From: Gammaproteobacteria bacterium
GTDB taxonomy: Bacteria; Pseudomonadota; Gammaproteobacteria; Xanthomonadales; Marinicellaceae
Assembly: GCA_030426065.1 (NCBI GenBank)
Contig: JAUHZH010000085.1
Span: 1 to 8,045 of the forward strand
Direction of reading: 5' to 3'
DNA: 8,045 nucleotides
The notes under the pieces are model-generated. The model had not been told where the DNA came from. It did not search any database and saw only the letters and a list, made by a program, of their open reading frames with translations. The position numbers and the translations under genes were made by a program. Positions 1-6,212 of the stretch are shown piece by piece. Every line of letters begins with the position of its first letter. Position 1 is the first letter of the stretch.

Positions 1-1248
1 ATCACTGCGGGCAGCCCATTTGGCTTTGATGCTGGCTTTGACAAAGTTTTTGGGCTTGGGCCTTTTGATTTTCTTGGGCTTGCTGATTTGCGCTGGTTTT
101 TCAGTGGCGGGCACTTCGTGCACCGGTTCGAAATCATCGACATAACGGCGGTCGAGCTTTTGCTTGATCAAGCGTTCAATGTCTTTCAGTTGCTTGACTT
201 CATCGGCACTGACCAAGGAAATGGCCTGGCCTGTGGATCCGGCACGGCCGGTTCGGCCAATGCGATGGACGTAGTCTTCGGCCACATTGGGTAAGTCGAA
301 ATTGACCACTTGAGGCAATTGGTCGATGTCGATGCCTCGGGCGGCGATGTCGGTGGCCACCAGGACTTGTAGTTTTTTGTTTTTGAAACCGGCCAATGCT
401 TTGGTGCGGGCAGCTTGGCTTTTGTTGCCGTGAATGGCGGCGGCTTTGATGTTGTTTTTTTCCAGGTAGGTGCCCAATCGGTTAGCACCGTGTTTGGTGC
501 GACAAAACACCAGCACCTGTTGCCAAGCGTTGTCGTCAATCAAGTGGCGCAACAGGGCTGATTTCTGTTTTTTATCGACCGGGTGTAACCAATGCTCCAC
601 CGAAGTGGCGGCTTCGTTTTTACTGACCGAAATTTCCACCGGGTGGTGGGTGATGGTTTTGGCTAACTGTTTGATTTCAGGTGAAAAGGTTGCCGAAAAC
701 ATCAAGTTCTGGCGCTTTTTCGGCAACAGCTTGATGATTTTTCTGATGTCATGGATGAACCCCATGTCGAGCATCCGATCGGCTTCGTCCAGAATCAGCA
801 CTTCCAAGTCATCAAATCGGACGGCGTTTTGGCCATACAAGTCCAACAAACGGCCAGGGGTCGCCACCAACACATCGACGCCACTGCGCAGTTTCATCAT
901 TTGTGGGTTGATTTTGACACCACCGAACACCACGGCTGATTTCAGTTTCAGATTTTGACCATAAACTTCAACGGCTTCGCCGACTTGGGCAGCCAATTCT
1001 CGGGTCGGTGTCAGGACCAGGGCGCGGGCGCTGTTGAAGTGGGCTGGGCGACCTTTCGCCAACCGTTCCAACAAGGGCAAAGTGAAGCCAGCGGTTTTGC
1101 CGGTGCCAGTTTGGGCGGCGGCCAACACGTCCTGACCGGTCAAAACAGCAGGAATGGCCTGCGCTTGAATCGGAGAAGGTTCATCGTAACCTTGAGAAAG
1201 GACGGCTTGTAACAGTGGCTCGGATAAGCCCAAATCAGTGAATTTCAT
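1..1248 (-). CDS. rhlE: RhlE-type DEAD-box ATP-dependent RNA helicase (3' end outside the window)
   Basis: The reading frame stays open from the ATG at 1248 to the window edge, giving 416 residues without a stop. All DEAD-box motifs are present in order: Q motif (GYDEPSPIQ, 20-28), motif I AQTGTGKT (45-52), PTRELAAQ (81-88), GG (109-110), TPGR (130-133), DEAD (154-157), SAT (185-187), VFCRT (247-251), ATDIAARGID (298-307) and HRIGRTGRAG (328-337). Both RecA-like domains are therefore complete. From about residue 380 the protein becomes a Lys/Pro-rich basic tail, typical of RhlE proteins, and it is cut by the edge; relatives run to roughly 450 residues. The family unwinds short RNA duplexes in the cytoplasm during ribosome assembly, mRNA turnover and cold adaptation. 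The RhlE subtype is inferred from overall likeness; a related DEAD-box paralogue cannot be excluded. A GAGG ten bases upstream supports the start. It lies 76 bp downstream of the hydrolase on the same strand and may be partly co-transcribed with it. Confidence 0.93.
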   Translation of the reverse strand, partial: MKFTDLGLSEPLLQAVLSQGYDEPSPIQAQAIPAVLTGQDVLAAAQTGTGKTAGFTLPLLERLAKGRPAHFNSARALVLTPTRELAAQVGEAVEVYGQNLKLKSAVVFGGVKINPQMMKLRSGVDVLVATPGRLLDLYGQNAVRFDDLEVLILDEADRMLDMGFIHDIRKIIKLLPKKRQNLMFSATFSPEIKQLAKTITHHPVEISVSKNEAATSVEHWLHPVDKKQKSALLRHLIDDNAWQQVLVFCRTKHGANRLGTYLEKNNIKAAAIHGNKSQAARTKALAGFKNKKLQVLVATDIAARGIDIDQLPQVVNFDLPNVAEDYVHRIGRTGRAGSTGQAISLVSADEVKQLKDIERLIKQKLDRRYVDDFEPVHEVPATEKPAQISKPKKIKRPKPKNFVKASIKAKWAARSD

Positions 1249-1253
1249 GTTGA

Positions 1254-1266
1254 ATCTGCCTCAGAT
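1254..1266 (-). promoter_or_regulatory. Small hairpin holding the rhlE Shine-Dalgarno sequence
   Basis: Read on the minus strand, ATCTG and CAGAT are perfect 5-bp complements around a 3-base AGG loop. The GAGG that serves as the likely ribosome binding site of rhlE lies in the loop and the closing base pair, about ten bases before the ATG. The hairpin is small and would be only marginally stable, so a role in controlling translation is a guess. Confidence 0.35.
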
Positions 1267-1273
1267 GGACTGG

Positions 1274-1304
1274 CAGGTATAAGAAAGGGGCGCAAGCATA
1301 CCTG
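1274..1304. repeat. 7-bp perfect inverted repeat in the rhlE leader
   Basis: CAGGTAT (1274-1280) and ATACCTG (1298-1304) are perfect inverted copies separated by 17 bp, so their centres lie 24 bp apart, a little over two helical turns. The distal arm overlaps the proposed -10 box of the rhlE promoter. This could be an operator for a dimeric regulator or a loose stem-loop in the 5' leader. The arms are short enough that chance is possible. Confidence 0.4.
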
Positions 1305-1324
1305 ATAGTGCACTGCTTTACCAA
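1295..1324 (-). promoter_or_regulatory. Possible sigma70-type promoter for rhlE
   Basis: On the minus strand TTGGTA (1324-1319) and TATGCT (1300-1295) each match four of six consensus positions and are separated by 18 bp. The -35 element begins directly after the hydrolase stop codon. Transcription would start near 1288, about 40 bases before the rhlE ATG. The match is modest; rhlE could instead be read through from the hydrolase gene. Confidence 0.3.
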
Positions 1325-2128
1325 TCATTTCACTGTTTTCAGAGCCGCCAATAGGGTCTGATAGGCATTTGTTTTGGGGTGGATCCAGTCAAAATGACCG
1401 GCGCCAGGAACCAGGGTGACTGCCGCGCCAGGGAGTTGGGCTTGGCTGCTGGGTACGATGGTGTCTGCTGCGCCCTGTAATAATAAGGTGTTTTGATAGG
1501 TGCCTTTTTGCTGGGGGTCGGCTTGCTGATAAGCGTCCGCTAGTTCAGCGGGTGTGCCTCCCATGAAACCCACAGCCGATTTTTGACAACCGTTGCTGCC
1601 TTGGGCATAAGTCGGTAGATCGGTGATGGCTGCCAGCCCAATGGTCAGTGCAACATTTTGAACCGGTTTTTCATGTGAGGCCAACAGGGCCAAATGGCCG
1701 CCCGCAGAATGACCCATCAAAATGATTTGAGCGGTGTTGACGGTCTTGGGCAATTGAGGCACGTGGTTCAAGGCCGCTTTGATGTCTTGGAATGTGCCAG
1801 GCCAACCGCCACCATCTTCACCGGTTCGGCGGTAACCGGGTGTCCACACGGAATAACCTTGTTGGTGCAAGTCACTGGCCATCGGGGCCAGGTGATCGGC
1901 ACCAAATGCGCGCAGCCAACAGCCACCGTGGATGATCAGCAGCAAGGGTTGGTCAGGATTCCCGACCCACAAGTCACCTTGTTGGAGCGGATGGCTGCCA
2001 TAACTGATGCGGTGGTGGGCGGGTGTCTGGCTCAATTCAGAGATGGACTGGAAGCTGACATTTTCGGTTGTTGGTGTTGTCAAAGTGCTGAACAGAATCC
2101 AATACAACGACATGATGGATGTGGACAT
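1325..2128 (-). CDS. Alpha/beta hydrolase (esterase/lipase-like)
   Basis: The 267-residue protein has the hallmarks of a serine alpha/beta hydrolase: oxyanion-hole HGG (67-69, followed by CW), nucleophile elbow GHSAGG (139-144, Ser141), a likely acid Asp222 in GAADTIVP, and a likely catalytic His245 in GAGHFDWIHP. HGGxW plus GHSAGG resembles the BD-FAE, arylformamidase-like and hormone-sensitive-lipase-like esterases. The substrate cannot be told from sequence. Residues 6-17 are hydrophobic and could be a weak export signal or anchor, but there is no clear cleavage site or lipobox. I chose the ATG at 2128 over an in-frame TTG at 2179: AGAGGG lies just upstream of the ATG, and a TATAAT box at 2162-2157 would start transcription inside the TTG extension. 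It is divergent from pstS and upstream of rhlE on the same strand. Base composition looks like its neighbours. Confidence 0.85.
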   Translation of the reverse strand: MSTSIMSLYWILFSTLTTPTTENVSFQSISELSQTPAHHRISYGSHPLQQGDLWVGNPDQPLLLIIHGGCWLRAFGADHLAPMASDLHQQGYSVWTPGYRRTGEDGGGWPGTFQDIKAALNHVPQLPKTVNTAQIILMGHSAGGHLALLASHEKPVQNVALTIGLAAITDLPTYAQGSNGCQKSAVGFMGGTPAELADAYQQADPQQKGTYQNTLLLQGAADTIVPSSQAQLPGAAVTLVPGAGHFDWIHPKTNAYQTLLAALKTVK

Positions 2129-2156
2129 GAACCCTCTGGATTGTTTATACGTTTTG

Positions 2157-2162
2157 ATTATA
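2157..2162 (-). promoter_or_regulatory. -10 box of the hydrolase promoter
   Basis: The minus strand reads a perfect TATAAT here, 28 bp before the hydrolase ATG. No good -35 hexamer lies 16-18 bp upstream (around 2179-2186), so the promoter may be weak or activator-dependent. Transcription would begin near 2150, giving a leader of about 20 bases that includes the AGAGGG ribosome binding site. Confidence 0.5.
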
Positions 2163-2210
2163 ACAGTTAATGGCTCCAACCTGTGGCAGTGGTTTCTGAG
2201 GGTTGTTTCA

Positions 2211-2253
2211 TGGCCGCGTCACAATCATGAACTATGTTGTGTTGTTGCGGCCA
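2211..2253. repeat. Inverted repeat in the hydrolase-pstS divergent region
   Basis: TGGCCGC (2211-2217) and GCGGCCA (2247-2253) are perfect 7-bp inverted copies. An inner pair, CACAA (2220-2224) and TTGTG (2237-2241), can extend the stem past an internal loop. No T-run follows on either strand, so it is unlikely to be a terminator. It lies between the two divergent promoters and could be a regulator site. CAATCATG also occurs twice nearby (2222-2229 and 2256-2263). No function is assigned. Confidence 0.35.
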
Positions 2254-2279
2254 CCCAATCATGGCAAGACCGGACTTTT

Positions 2280-2297
2280 TTGACATCAGCGTGACAT
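2280..2297 (-). promoter_or_regulatory. Reverse-oriented Pho-box-like half-site pair
   Basis: On the minus strand ATGTCAC (2297-2291), a 4-bp spacer and ATGTCAA (2286-2280) follow the 7-4-7 layout of a PhoB box. Both half-sites keep the TGTCA core of CTGTCAT. The pair directly abuts the plus-strand array and points away from pstS. The hydrolase start point is about 130 bp off, farther than usual for PhoB activation, so a role there is uncertain. Confidence 0.45.
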
Positions 2298-2326
2298 TTG
2301 TAACAAAGCTGTCACAAAGCGTTCAT
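2298..2326 (+). promoter_or_regulatory. PhoB-box array upstream of pstS
   Basis: Three 7-bp units recur with an 11-bp period: TTGTAAC (2298-2304), CTGTCAC (2309-2315) and CGTTCAT (2320-2326). The spacers between them are both AAAG. The layout and the middle unit fit the PhoB consensus CTGTCAT with 4-bp spacers, and the outer units are weaker matches. In Pho promoters the box replaces the -35 element. Candidate -10 sequences are TCAAAT at 2326-2331, ten bases after the middle unit, and CATCTT at 2337-2342 or TTAAAT at 2341-2346 after the last unit. Position directly ahead of pstS strongly supports phosphate-starvation control of the operon. Confidence 0.8.
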
Positions 2327-2357
2327 CAAATGCCCACATCTTAAATTGGTTATCATC

Positions 2358-3395
2358 ATGAAAACTTTGAAATTATGTACCGCTGCATTGGCTTTGTTGG
2401 CATCAGGCAGCACCTTCGCCGCTGGTCGTGATTACATCAGCATTGTGGGCTCTTCAACTGTTTACCCTTTCTCAACAGTGGTGGCAGAGCGTTTTGGTAA
2501 GTCAACTGAATTCAAAACACCCAAAATTGAATCAACCGGAACCGGTGGTGGCATGAAGCTGTTTTGTAAAGGTTTGGGTGTGGACACACCTGATGTGACC
2601 AATGCTTCGCGTCGCATCAAAGAATCTGAACTGACCATGTGTCATGAAAACGGTGTCAAGGAAGTGGTTGAAGTGCTGATCGGTTTCGACGGCATTGTTA
2701 TGGCGAATGACATCAACTCACACAACTTTGCTTTGACTCGAAAAGACATTTTCTTGGCCTTGGCCAAAGAAATCCCAGGTGAAAAAGAAGGCGAATTGAA
2801 AGCCAACCCTTACACCATGTGGAATGAAATCAACCCCGAGTTGCCAGCGATCAAAATCGAAGTGTTGGGTCCCCCTCCCACTTCAGGTACGCGTGATGCA
2901 TTTGTAGAATTGGCCATGGAAGGTGGTTGTAAGTCTTTTGATTGGATCAAAGCCATGAAGAAAAAAGACAAGTCAGCTTACAAGTCCATGTGTCACACCA
3001 TCCGTGAAGACGGTGCTTACATCGAGGCGGGTGAAAACGACAACTTGATCATCCAAAAATTGCAAAAGAACCCCAATGCTTTGGGCATCTTTGGCTTCTC
3101 ATTCTTGGATCAAAATGCCGACTTGGTGAAAGCCGCCACGGTCGATGCTGCGACGCCTGAATTCGAAACCATTGCTTCGGGTGAATACCCAGTGTCACGT
3201 CCACTGTACTTCTATGTCAAGAAAGCGCACGTGTCACAAATCCCTGGAATGGAAGCATTTTTGAAAGAGTTCACCAGCAAAAAAGCCATGGGTGATGAAG
3301 GTTATTTGACTGACAAAGGTTTGATTCCTTTGGATGAAGACAAGTACACCGAAGTCGCCACAGGCATCAAAGAGCTGAAGAACTTAGAACTGTAA
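2358..3395 (+). CDS. pstS: Periplasmic phosphate-binding protein PstS
   Basis: This 345-residue protein begins with a clear Sec signal peptide (positive MKTLKL, hydrophobic 9-16, likely cleavage after Ala21). The mature part follows the PstS/PBP fold: GSSTVYPF (31-38), a glycine-rich STGTGGGM (59-66), SRRI (84-87), FDGI (110-113) and PTSGTRDAF (174-182). These segments build the phosphate pocket in the family through backbone amides, serines, an arginine and an aspartate. It delivers phosphate to the PstC-PstA-PstB transporter. Four cysteines lie in the mature region (70, 95, 191, 212), so disulfides are possible but unproven. An in-frame TTG at 2346 would add four residues before a well-formed signal peptide, so the ATG was preferred. 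No Shine-Dalgarno sequence is visible upstream. A Pho-box array precedes the gene and a strong hairpin follows it. Confidence 0.95.
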   Translation: MKTLKLCTAALALLASGSTFAAGRDYISIVGSSTVYPFSTVVAERFGKSTEFKTPKIESTGTGGGMKLFCKGLGVDTPDVTNASRRIKESELTMCHENGVKEVVEVLIGFDGIVMANDINSHNFALTRKDIFLALAKEIPGEKEGELKANPYTMWNEINPELPAIKIEVLGPPPTSGTRDAFVELAMEGGCKSFDWIKAMKKKDKSAYKSMCHTIREDGAYIEAGENDNLIIQKLQKNPNALGIFGFSFLDQNADLVKAATVDAATPEFETIASGEYPVSRPLYFYVKKAHVSQIPGMEAFLKEFTSKKAMGDEGYLTDKGLIPLDEDKYTEVATGIKELKNLEL

Positions 3396-3435
3396 TTGTT
3401 CTCTGAAGTGGGGTTGTTTGACCTCCAATTGGTTC

Positions 3436-3478
3436 AAAACCCAGCGCATCGTCGGCGCTGGGTTTTGTTGTTTTCTCA
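3436..3478 (+). terminator. Intrinsic terminator or attenuator between pstS and pstC
   Basis: A perfect 12-bp stem (3436-3447 paired with 3455-3466, core ACCCAGCGC/GCGCTGGGT) encloses a 7-base loop and runs into a T-rich tract with interspersed G (3463-3475). It begins 40 bp after the pstS stop, ahead of pstC on the same strand. Partial termination here would make more pstS than pstCAB-phoU message, as binding proteins are usually needed in excess. It could also protect the 3' end of the pstS mRNA. Confidence 0.85.
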
Positions 3479-3544
3479 ATGACGACTGGCCACCTGATAG
3501 CATGAGCGGGTGGTTGATGGTCTTTGAAAGGTAATGAAATTGAT

Positions 3545-4927
3545 ATGAGCATCAGTGCCCTGTTATTGTTGTTGGCCTTTTTGGCGGCATTTGGTTTTTT
3601 GATTGGGCGTCAAAAAATTCATTTGCAATACAAGCAGCAAAGTGAAAAACCCAGAATCACCACATTGCCCAAGTACTTTGGCTACGTGGCGGGTTTGGTT
3701 TCTTTGATTCCGGCTTTGCTGGTTTTGTTTGTTTTGCACGTCGCAGAAACACCTTGGATCAACCACCAAATCAGTGAAGTCATTGCCAGCGAAGGCTTAC
3801 AAACTGATTTGGATTTGGACTTGTATTTGAACGACATCAAGAATGCCAACAGCGAAGCTGAAGTGGCGGCTTTGAGTCATGACAAGCAGGTCATCCACGG
3901 TCACTACCAGCGGATCACAAAAACGGCTGAGTGGGGAAAGTCTGCCGTGGTGATTTCGTTGGCGGTTTTGCTGGGTTTGTTTGCATTGAAACGGATCAAC
4001 ACCGAAACCCGGGCACGGTTGATCTTTGAAAAAATCATTGAGTGGATTCTGTTGGCAGCGGCTTCGATCGCCATCATGACCACGGTGGGCATTGTTTTGT
4101 CCGTTTTGTTTGAGTCGATGCGGTTTTTTGGTGATGTACCGGTGATGGATTTCATGTTCGGTACAGAATGGTCACCACAAACAGCGATCCGTGCTGATCA
4201 AGTGGGTTCCTCGGCCGCATTTGGTGCGGTGCCTTTGTTTGTTGGCACGATGTTGATTTCGGTCATTGCTTTGATGGTCTCTGTGCCATTGGGACTGATG
4301 TCTGCGATTTATTTGTCGGAATATGCCAGCCGTTCGGTTCGTGCAGTGGCCAAACCTGTTTTGGAAATTTTGGCCGGTATACCCACGGTGGTGTATGGAT
4401 TCTTTGCGGCCTTGACGGTGGCACCATTCATCAGAGATTTGGGTGAGGGTTTGGGCTTGTCTGTTGCATCAGAAAGTGCTTTGGCTGCGGGCTTGGTGAT
4501 GGGCATCATGATCATCCCCTTTGTGTCTTCACTGGCCGATGATGTGATGTCAGCGGTGCCGCAGGCACTGCGTGAAGGGTCTCTGGGCCTGGGGGCCACC
4601 CGTTCCGAAACCATCGTCAAAGTGCTGATCCCGGCGGCTTTACCCGGCATCGTTGGTGGTGTTCTTTTGGCAGCTTCACGGGCGATTGGTGAAACCATGA
4701 TTGTGGTGATGGCTGCCGGATTGGCAGCCAATTTGACCGTCAATCCATTGGAAGCGGTCACCACCGTGACGGTACAAATTGTGACCTTACTGACAGGGGA
4801 TCAGGAATTCGACAGCGCCAAAACTTTGGCTGCATTTGCATTGGGCTTGATGTTGTTCGTCACCACTTTGGTGTTGAACATGGTGGCCTTGTATGTGGTG
4901 AGAAAATACAGAGAACAATATGAATAA
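3545..4927 (+). CDS. pstC: Phosphate ABC transporter permease PstC, long form
   Basis: A 460-residue inner-membrane protein. Its C-terminal portion (about 166-460) is the usual PstC permease, with the EAA coupling loop from Glu344 to about Ile369 (EGSLGLGATRSET, then LIPAALPG) that docks PstB. The N-terminal 150 or so residues are extra compared with E. coli PstC (319 residues). They contain hydrophobic segments near 3-20, 44-66 and 133-148, a Lys/Arg-rich loop (21-43, probably cytoplasmic) and an acidic loop (67-131, probably periplasmic). Such long PstC proteins are known in many proteobacteria and usually accompany a long PstA, as here. I chose the ATG at 3545; an in-frame TTG at 3524 would add seven polar residues. 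AAAGG at 3527-3531 is 13 bases from the ATG, longer than ideal. The gene overlaps pstA by 8 bp. Confidence 0.93.
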   Translation: MSISALLLLLAFLAAFGFLIGRQKIHLQYKQQSEKPRITTLPKYFGYVAGLVSLIPALLVLFVLHVAETPWINHQISEVIASEGLQTDLDLDLYLNDIKNANSEAEVAALSHDKQVIHGHYQRITKTAEWGKSAVVISLAVLLGLFALKRINTETRARLIFEKIIEWILLAAASIAIMTTVGIVLSVLFESMRFFGDVPVMDFMFGTEWSPQTAIRADQVGSSAAFGAVPLFVGTMLISVIALMVSVPLGLMSAIYLSEYASRSVRAVAKPVLEILAGIPTVVYGFFAALTVAPFIRDLGEGLGLSVASESALAAGLVMGIMIIPFVSSLADDVMSAVPQALREGSLGLGATRSETIVKVLIPAALPGIVGGVLLAASRAIGETMIVVMAAGLAANLTVNPLEAVTTVTVQIVTLLTGDQEFDSAKTLAAFALGLMLFVTTLVLNMVALYVVRKYREQYE

Positions 4928-6206
4928 GCCCATCAATAACACAGATCAGGTCAAACTGAGTCTGAAAAAACGTTACTTCAAAGAAAAGGTTTTTAAATCG
5001 GCCGGCTTGTTGGCGATTGGCATTGCTTTCATGTTTTTGCTGGTGTTGTTGACCGACATCATCACCAAAGCCATGCCCGCGTTCAGTCAAACCCAGGTCA
5101 ATTTGACGGTATCAATTGATGCCGATGAATTGGGTTTGAAGGATGACAGCAGCCGCGAAGATTTCATGGCAGCCGATTTCCGACAACCGATTCGCCAAGC
5201 CTTGCGTGACCGTTTCCCTGAAGCGACCAAACGCAAAGTGAAAAAGGAACTGTACACTTTGGTCAGCATCGGTGCTGAATACCAGTTGCGTGATGCGGTG
5301 TTGGAAAACCCAGCATTGTTGGGCCAGTCTGTGACCATGGACTTCATTGCCGATGACGATGTCGATGCGGTGATCAAAGGCGCGATTGATCGGACATTGC
5401 CTGAATCAGATCGACGCGTGAAAGACCAGAAACTGGGCTGGATTTTGGAAATGGAAGCATCTGGAGAAGTTCACAAGACCTTCAACTGGTTGTTCTTCTC
5501 TGCCGGAGATTCACGCGAACCTGAATTGGCGGGCATCAAAGGTGCCATCCTGGGTTCTCTTTACACTTTGCTGGTGACTTTAGCTTTGTCATTTCCAGTG
5601 GCTGTGGCGGCCGCCATTTATTTGGAAGAGTTTGCTCCGAAAAACCGATTCATTGATTTCATTGAAATCAACATCAACAACCTGGCTGCCGTGCCATCGA
5701 TTGTGTTTGGTTTGCTGGGTTTGGCGGTATTCATCAACTTTTTCAGCATGCCACGATCGGCCCCATTGGTCGGTGGTATCGTTTTGTCCCTGATGACCTT
5801 GCCAACCATCATCATCGCCTCCAGATCGGCCATCAAAGCGGTGCCACCTTCGTTGAGGGAAGCTGCATTGGGATTGGGTGCGTCAAAAATGCAAACCGTG
5901 TTCCATCACGTTTTACCTGCCGCTTTGCCCGGCATATTGACAGGCACCATCATTGGCATGGCACAGGCCTTGGGTGAAACCGCACCTTTGCTCATGATTG
6001 GTATGGTGGCCTTCATTGTCGACATCCCACAGTCGATTGGAGACCCCTCCACCGTGCTGCCGATTCAGGTGTTTCTGTGGGCCGATGCCCCAGAACGTGG
6101 ATTTTTAGAAAAAACATCAGCGGCCATCTTGGTGCTGTTGGTGTTTTTGATCGCCATGAATGCAGTGGCCATCAGATTACGCAAAAAGTTTGAGAAAAAG
6201 TGGTAA
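4920..6206 (+). CDS. pstA: Phosphate ABC transporter permease PstA with DUF3333-type N-terminal domain
   Basis: A 428-residue permease partner of PstC. After a basic cytoplasmic start (KKRYFKEK, 16-23) and a membrane segment (28-48), a roughly 155-residue hydrophilic region (about 50-205) is predicted to be periplasmic. It matches my knowledge of the DUF3333 domain found at the N-terminus of long PstA proteins; E. coli PstA (296 residues) lacks it. The permease core follows, with further membrane segments near 208-233, 257-275, 283-300, 335-360 and 400-418. The EAA loop runs from Glu314 to Gly338 (EAALGLGASKMQT, then VLPAALPG). The ATG lies within the end of pstC, whose stop is at 4925-4927, which suggests translational coupling. 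Only a weak AGAGAA precedes it. The extra domain's function is not established; a role near PstS docking is an inference. Confidence 0.93.
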   Translation: MNKPINNTDQVKLSLKKRYFKEKVFKSAGLLAIGIAFMFLLVLLTDIITKAMPAFSQTQVNLTVSIDADELGLKDDSSREDFMAADFRQPIRQALRDRFPEATKRKVKKELYTLVSIGAEYQLRDAVLENPALLGQSVTMDFIADDDVDAVIKGAIDRTLPESDRRVKDQKLGWILEMEASGEVHKTFNWLFFSAGDSREPELAGIKGAILGSLYTLLVTLALSFPVAVAAAIYLEEFAPKNRFIDFIEININNLAAVPSIVFGLLGLAVFINFFSMPRSAPLVGGIVLSLMTLPTIIIASRSAIKAVPPSLREAALGLGASKMQTVFHHVLPAALPGILTGTIIGMAQALGETAPLLMIGMVAFIVDIPQSIGDPSTVLPIQVFLWADAPERGFLEKTSAAILVLLVFLIAMNAVAIRLRKKFEKKW

Positions 6207-6212
6207 CATGAT

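Noticed and set aside
470..1212. Plus-strand open frames opposite the helicase
   Set aside because: They are antisense to a frame carrying every DEAD-box motif, and their translations show no recognisable domain.
2129..2179. TTG-start extension of the hydrolase
   Set aside because: A TATAAT box lies inside the extension, and the ATG at 2128 has its own ribosome binding site.
1694..2294. Plus-strand open frames opposite the hydrolase and reaching into the intergenic region
   Set aside because: They lie antisense to an intact catalytic-triad protein, look low in protein-like character, and would run through the promoter region.
2346..2357. TTG start for pstS
   Set aside because: It adds residues before an otherwise ideal signal peptide and has no ribosome binding site.
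3534..3548. Four-codon minicistron whose TGA overlaps the pstC ATG
   Set aside because: The preceding AAAGG is only two bases from its ATG. Such short frames arise by chance, and there is no independent support.
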